NCBI RefSeq assembly: GCF_907177275.1
Contig: NZ_CAJSLV010000035.1
Span: 143,990-207,989, forward strand
DNA: 64,000 nucleotides
Source of the DNA: Actinacidiphila cocklensis
GTDB taxonomy: Bacteria > Actinomycetota > Actinomycetes > Streptomycetales > Streptomycetaceae
Direction of reading: 5' to 3'
Both the position numbers and the translations under genes were made by a program. Positions 60,729 to 64,000 of this stretch are shown here, in pieces (position 1 is the first letter of the stretch; each line of letters starts with the position of its first letter). Below the pieces are notes generated by a model, which worked only from the letters and a program-made list of their open reading frames with translations, made no database searches and was not told the origin of the DNA.

Positions 60729-61952
60729 TCAGGCCTTCCACTGGCTCCAGGTGAGGTTCCAGCCGTTCAGGCCGTTGTACCACTGGACCGTCTTGTCCTT
60801 GGAGTTGATGACCTGGACCACGTCGCCGAGGATCGAGTTGGTGTAGAACCAGGCCGCCGGGGTGCTGGGGTCGCCGGCGCCGCGGGTGTCGTGCAGGCCC
60901 ACGCAGCCGTGGCTGGTGTTGCTGTTGCCGAAGACCGAGGGCGCCGCCCAATAGTTGCCGTGGATGAAGGTGCCGGACGTGGTCAGGCGCATGGCGTGCG
61001 GGACGTCCTTGATGTCGTACTCGCCGCCGAAGCCGACCGTGTCGCCGTTCATCCGGGTGGTGATGTACTTCTCGGAGATCACCATCTTGCCGTTGTAGGT
61101 GGTGTGCGCGGGGGCGCCGGAGGAGATCGGGATGGTCTTGATCGCCTTGTTGTCCCGGTAGACCGTCATCGAGTGCTTGGCCGCGTCCACGATGCTGACC
61201 TGGCGGCGGCCGATGGTGAAGTGCACCTGCTTCTGCTGCTTGCCGTAGACGCCGGGGGCGCCCTCGACGCCCTTGAGGTCCAGGTCGAGGGTGACCTTGG
61301 TGCCGGCCGCCCAGTAGTCGGCCGGGCGGATGTACAGCTCCTCGCTGCCGTTCCAGCGGGCCGCGACCGGGACGGACGGGGACGCGCTCACCCGGACGCC
61401 CTCCTCGACGGCCTTCTTGTCGGTGATCGGCCGGTTGAACTTGAGGTAGACCTCCATGCCGACGCCCACCGTGGAGCCGTCCTCGGGCGTGAAGTAGCCG
61501 ACGAAGGTGTCCTTCGGGGTGACCGTGGTGAAGGTCGAGTGCTTGTCGGACTCGCGGCCCGCCGGGTCCTTGGCGGTGGCGTCGACCGTGTACTTGGTCG
61601 AGGTGTCGAGGTGCCCGGTCGGCGTCCAGCCGAGCCCGTCGGCACTGATCTCGCCGGGCACCTCGGTGCCCTTGTCGTCCTTGACCACGACGGTGGACAG
61701 CTTGCCGCCGGTCGCGGCGACCTTGAGGGTGCCGGTGGTGGCCACGTTGTCGGCGCCGTCGCCCGGCGCGATCGAGACGACCGCGGTCGAGGCGACGGTG
61801 TCCGCGGTGGCCGACGGGCTGCCGGCCGGCGCCTTGGGGTCACCGGCCGCGGAGCCGCCGCTGCCGCTGCCGCCGCCGCTGCACGCCGTGCCCAGCAGCA
61901 GCAGAGCGCCGAGCGCGAGCGCCGTCATATTTCTCCTGATGCCAGGCGCCAC
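60729..61952 (-). CDS. L,D-transpeptidase lipoprotein (first copy)
   Basis: About 407 residues. It makes 3-3 cross-links in peptidoglycan from the outer face of the membrane. A lipobox LGTAC ends the signal; a Gly/Ser/Ala linker, two Ig-like domains (VVSIAPGDGADNVATTGTLK; DTFVGYFTPEDGSTVGVGME) and the YkuD domain follow. The active site is FIHGNYW with SNTSHGCVGLHD (catalytic Cys). An aromatic tail, WYNGLNGWNLTWSQW, follows. GTG 61952 keeps the RR needed for export. ATG 61928 has AGGAG but would lose it; GTG 61997 is also possible. Confidence 0.9.
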   Translation of the reverse strand: MAPGIRRNMTALALGALLLLGTACSGGGSGSGGSAAGDPKAPAGSPSATADTVASTAVVSIAPGDGADNVATTGTLKVAATGGKLSTVVVKDDKGTEVPGEISADGLGWTPTGHLDTSTKYTVDATAKDPAGRESDKHSTFTTVTPKDTFVGYFTPEDGSTVGVGMEVYLKFNRPITDKKAVEEGVRVSASPSVPVAARWNGSEELYIRPADYWAAGTKVTLDLDLKGVEGAPGVYGKQQKQVHFTIGRRQVSIVDAAKHSMTVYRDNKAIKTIPISSGAPAHTTYNGKMVISEKYITTRMNGDTVGFGGEYDIKDVPHAMRLTTSGTFIHGNYWAAPSVFGNSNTSHGCVGLHDTRGAGDPSTPAAWFYTNSILGDVVQVINSKDKTVQWYNGLNGWNLTWSQWKA

Positions 61953-62440
61953 ACCTATCGGCTTCAATTCCGCCACTCCCCTGCGCGCTACCCGCACTCA
62001 CTGCCCTGGACTCCCCCGGACGGCGCTAGACAACCACACCTTGGGCGTGCTCGGGCACCCTGCTATGTCACCATTCCGTCCCAGACAGCTGTGTACCCGG
62101 GCACGGTGTGCGTCAGCCCCCGCGGCGCCGGCCGTACGGACGTGCGAGCCGCGGGCATATCGGGGCGAGCGGTGCGTCCCGGTGCGTTTCAGCCCTTGCG
62201 TGGGCCGGTCGGCTGGGACGGTCGGGGCTTCGGCTCGGTGCTGCACCCCATTTTCCGGCAGTCCGGGTTCGAGCAGGACATGGTGTCACTCCTTGCTGTC
62301 GTGCAGGCGTACAACCGTGCGCGCGGGCGCCGCGGGCAGGCTGCAGCGTTCGACACGTGGTCGTGAAGATCGACGCACGAAGGAGTGATTCGGTTCCACC
62401 TGGCGGGAGTTCAGCGGTTCGAATTCGATGAGAACGGGGT
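61953..62440. other. Intergenic region between the two L,D-transpeptidase genes
   Basis: This 488-bp stretch should contain the promoter of the first transpeptidase gene, probably near the less GC-rich segment at 62030-62100. Frames in both directions exist but have non-coding composition. I see no gene, repeat or RNA that I can support. Confidence 0.4.
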
Positions 62441-63670
62441 TCAGAGGGCCGAACCGGCCGTCCACTGCTGCCAGCTGAGGTTCCAGCCGCTCATGCCGTT
62501 GTCGGGGGCGACCGTGGTGTCGTGGGAGTTGACCACCCGGATCGGGTCGCCGACCAGGGAGTGGGTGAAGAACCAGCCGGCCGGGGTGTCGGCGCTGCCG
62601 CCCTTGGTGTCGAGCAGCCCGATGCAGCCGTGGCTGACGTTGGTGCGGCCGAAGACGCCGGGCTCCGACCAGTAGTTGCCGTGCACGAAGGTGCCGGAGC
62701 GGGTCAGCCGCATCGCGTGCGGGACGTCGGGGATGTCGTACTCGCCGCCGAATCCGACGGTCCTGCTGTCCATCCGGGTCACCGCGAACTTCTCGGCGAT
62801 CACCATGACACCGTTGTACGTGGTGTGGTCGGGGGCGCCGGCGGAGACGTCGAGGCTGCGGACGACGCGGCCGTCCCTGCGGACGGTCATGGTGTGGGTC
62901 GCCGCGTCGACGGTGGAGCGCTGGTCGCGGCCGACGGTGAAGTGCACGTCCTTGGACTGGGTGCCGTAGACGCCGGGGGCGGCCTCGACGTCGCGCAGCC
63001 GCAGCCGCAGGGTGACCCGGGTGCCGGGGCTCCAGTAGCCGGCGGGGCGCAGGTCGAGCCGCTGATCGCCGAACCAGTGGCCGACGACGGTGGTGGCGGG
63101 CTCGGCGCCGACGGTGACGCCGCGTTCGACGGCGGCCCGGTCGGCGACCGGGCGGCTGAAGCGCAGGGTCACGATCATGCCGTCGCCGACGGTGGCGCCG
63201 TCCTCGGGGGTGAAGAAGCCGATCACGGTGTGCTGCGGCACGACCGTGGTGAAGACGGCGTGCTCGGCGGCGGCCCGGCCCTGCGGGTCGACCGCGAGGG
63301 CGTCGACCGTGTACTGCGTGGCCAGCGCGAGTTTCCCCGCGGGCCGCCAGCTGCGCCGGTCGGCGGAGAGGGTCCCGGCGACGGGGGTGCCGTCGGCGGA
63401 CTGCGCGATGACCTGGGTGAGGCTGCCCTGCCGGACGGTGACGGCGAGGGAGCCGTCCGCCGGGACGTCCTTGGCGCCGTCGCCGGGCGCGAGGGCGATC
63501 ACCGCCCGGGACAGCTGGGGCGCGGCGGTCGCCGTCCGGCCCGACGGTTTGGCGTCGGGGCGGCCGCCGCCGGCACCCGTACCGCAACCGCTGACCGCCG
63601 TCGCGCACAGCGCCGCAGCCATCCATGCACCCGCACCCGCGCGCAGCGCGCGCCTCACCGCTTTACTCAC
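62441..63670 (-). CDS. L,D-transpeptidase lipoprotein (second copy)
   Basis: 409 residues, a paralogue of the preceding gene with the same order: signal peptide with lipobox VSGC, Ig-like domains (AVIALAPGDGAKDVPADGSL; TVIGFFTPEDGATVGDGMIV) and YkuD domain. The active site is FVHGNYWSEPGVFGRTNVSH then GCIGLLD, with the catalytic Cys in place. The tail DNGMSGWNLSWQQW mirrors that of the first copy. GTG 63670 is the start. The two genes have separate promoters (488 bp apart), so they may be used under different conditions. Confidence 0.91.
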   Translation of the reverse strand: MSKAVRRALRAGAGAWMAAALCATAVSGCGTGAGGGRPDAKPSGRTATAAPQLSRAVIALAPGDGAKDVPADGSLAVTVRQGSLTQVIAQSADGTPVAGTLSADRRSWRPAGKLALATQYTVDALAVDPQGRAAAEHAVFTTVVPQHTVIGFFTPEDGATVGDGMIVTLRFSRPVADRAAVERGVTVGAEPATTVVGHWFGDQRLDLRPAGYWSPGTRVTLRLRLRDVEAAPGVYGTQSKDVHFTVGRDQRSTVDAATHTMTVRRDGRVVRSLDVSAGAPDHTTYNGVMVIAEKFAVTRMDSRTVGFGGEYDIPDVPHAMRLTRSGTFVHGNYWSEPGVFGRTNVSHGCIGLLDTKGGSADTPAGWFFTHSLVGDPIRVVNSHDTTVAPDNGMSGWNLSWQQWTAGSAL

Positions 63671-63858
63671 GCCCCGTCAACGACGCTACCGGCACCGGGG
63701 AAACGCGCCACGCGGCCCGTATCGGCGCGGCACCGGCGGCCGCCGGGGGTGAGTCCGGTGCCCCGGAGGGGAAGGTATGGGGCAGGGACACGGCTGGCCG
63801 CCGGGCACGGGACGCCCGGGCGGCGCCACAGCCGTGTCCGAGCCGCGGGAGGAAACAC

Positions 63859-64000
63859 GTGTCGGAGACACGCGAGATCGGCGTATCCGGGTGGGCGCAG
63901 GGCTCCCCGCTGCCCCCCGCGGCGCCCGGGGCGGGGCCTGGCGCGGACGCCCGCAGACCGCCTGGCGGCAGCGGTGGCGGCGCCCTCGCCGCTCCGCCGC
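63859..64000 (+). CDS. Start of an unidentified gene, cut by window edge
   Basis: GTG 63859 has GGGAGG six to seven bases upstream and opens a frame to the window end: MSETREIGVSGWAQGSPLPP, then a Gly/Pro/Ala-rich stretch. No domain is reached in 47 codons. A Pro/Gly-rich N-terminus like this often precedes a membrane helix or protease domain in Streptomyces, but the product cannot be named. Confidence 0.45.
   Translation, partial: MSETREIGVSGWAQGSPLPPAAPGAGPGADARRPPGGSGGGALAAPP

Noticed and set aside
62108..62431. Plus-strand frame between the transpeptidase genes
   Set aside because: No ribosome-binding site, Arg/Pro-rich composition, no recognisable family.

Overview
The window is high-GC actinobacterial chromosome, most likely Streptomyces or a close relative (Streptacidiphilus, Actinacidiphila, Kitasatospora). 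The evidence is strong G/C third-position bias, many GTG starts, an ilvB leader peptide [13 protein letters not shown], the gatC-gatA-small ORF-gatB arrangement, and dispersed GGGGCGCGGGGAACTGCGCG-type intergenic repeats. From memory the order from ilvB to sdaA matches a conserved core segment of Streptomyces chromosomes; no search was run.

Left part (1-39.8 kb) is mostly core. It holds ilvB behind a leader-peptide attenuator; a membrane PAS-GGDEF-EAL protein whose EAL active site is degraded; a 2-hydroxyacid dehydrogenase; an aldo/keto reductase; a sugar-dehydrogenase lipoprotein; a large ATPase-LuxR regulator coupled to a 71-aa protein; a frameshifted receptor-type protein kinase; an MMPL exporter; the GatCAB tRNA amidotransferase operon; an rmdB-like GGDEF-EAL protein with intact EAL motifs; a compact mnmA-LOG-SDR-MetE-like-ligA operon; an acyl-CoA thioesterase-like gene; a cysteine desulfurase; a DUF885 protein; two SseB-like genes; and a tandem glycine riboswitch ahead of gcvT-gcvH-glyA-sdaA. 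That last operon takes glycine to serine and then pyruvate.

The accessory part (39.8-57 kb) begins at a synteny break with gene debris: a DnaB-N-domain-like remnant with a nonsense codon and frameshifts, and a decayed polymorphic-toxin tail 9 nt from an intact putative immunity gene. Then come an SDS-hydrolase-type alkyl sulfatase, a GntR/ABC module with a broken permease, and a secreted polymer-degradation set: pectate lyase, GH3 beta-glucosidase with CBM2, ExeM/NucH-like nuclease and GH16 glucanase. The three glycoside/polysaccharide enzymes carry LacI-type palindromes at their promoters; the GH3 one is a perfect TGGGAGCGCTCCCA (CebR-type) box. A divergent MFS/TetR pair sits among them.

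The right part (57-64 kb) has a quinone-oxidoreductase-like gene with a GtrA gene, an RsbW-like ATPase behind three CTTAAG boxes on an exact 11-bp period, an enoyl-CoA hydratase, and two L,D-transpeptidase lipoproteins in tandem. A gene start at 63859 runs off the edge. I saw no rRNA, tRNA, CRISPR array or intact insertion sequence.
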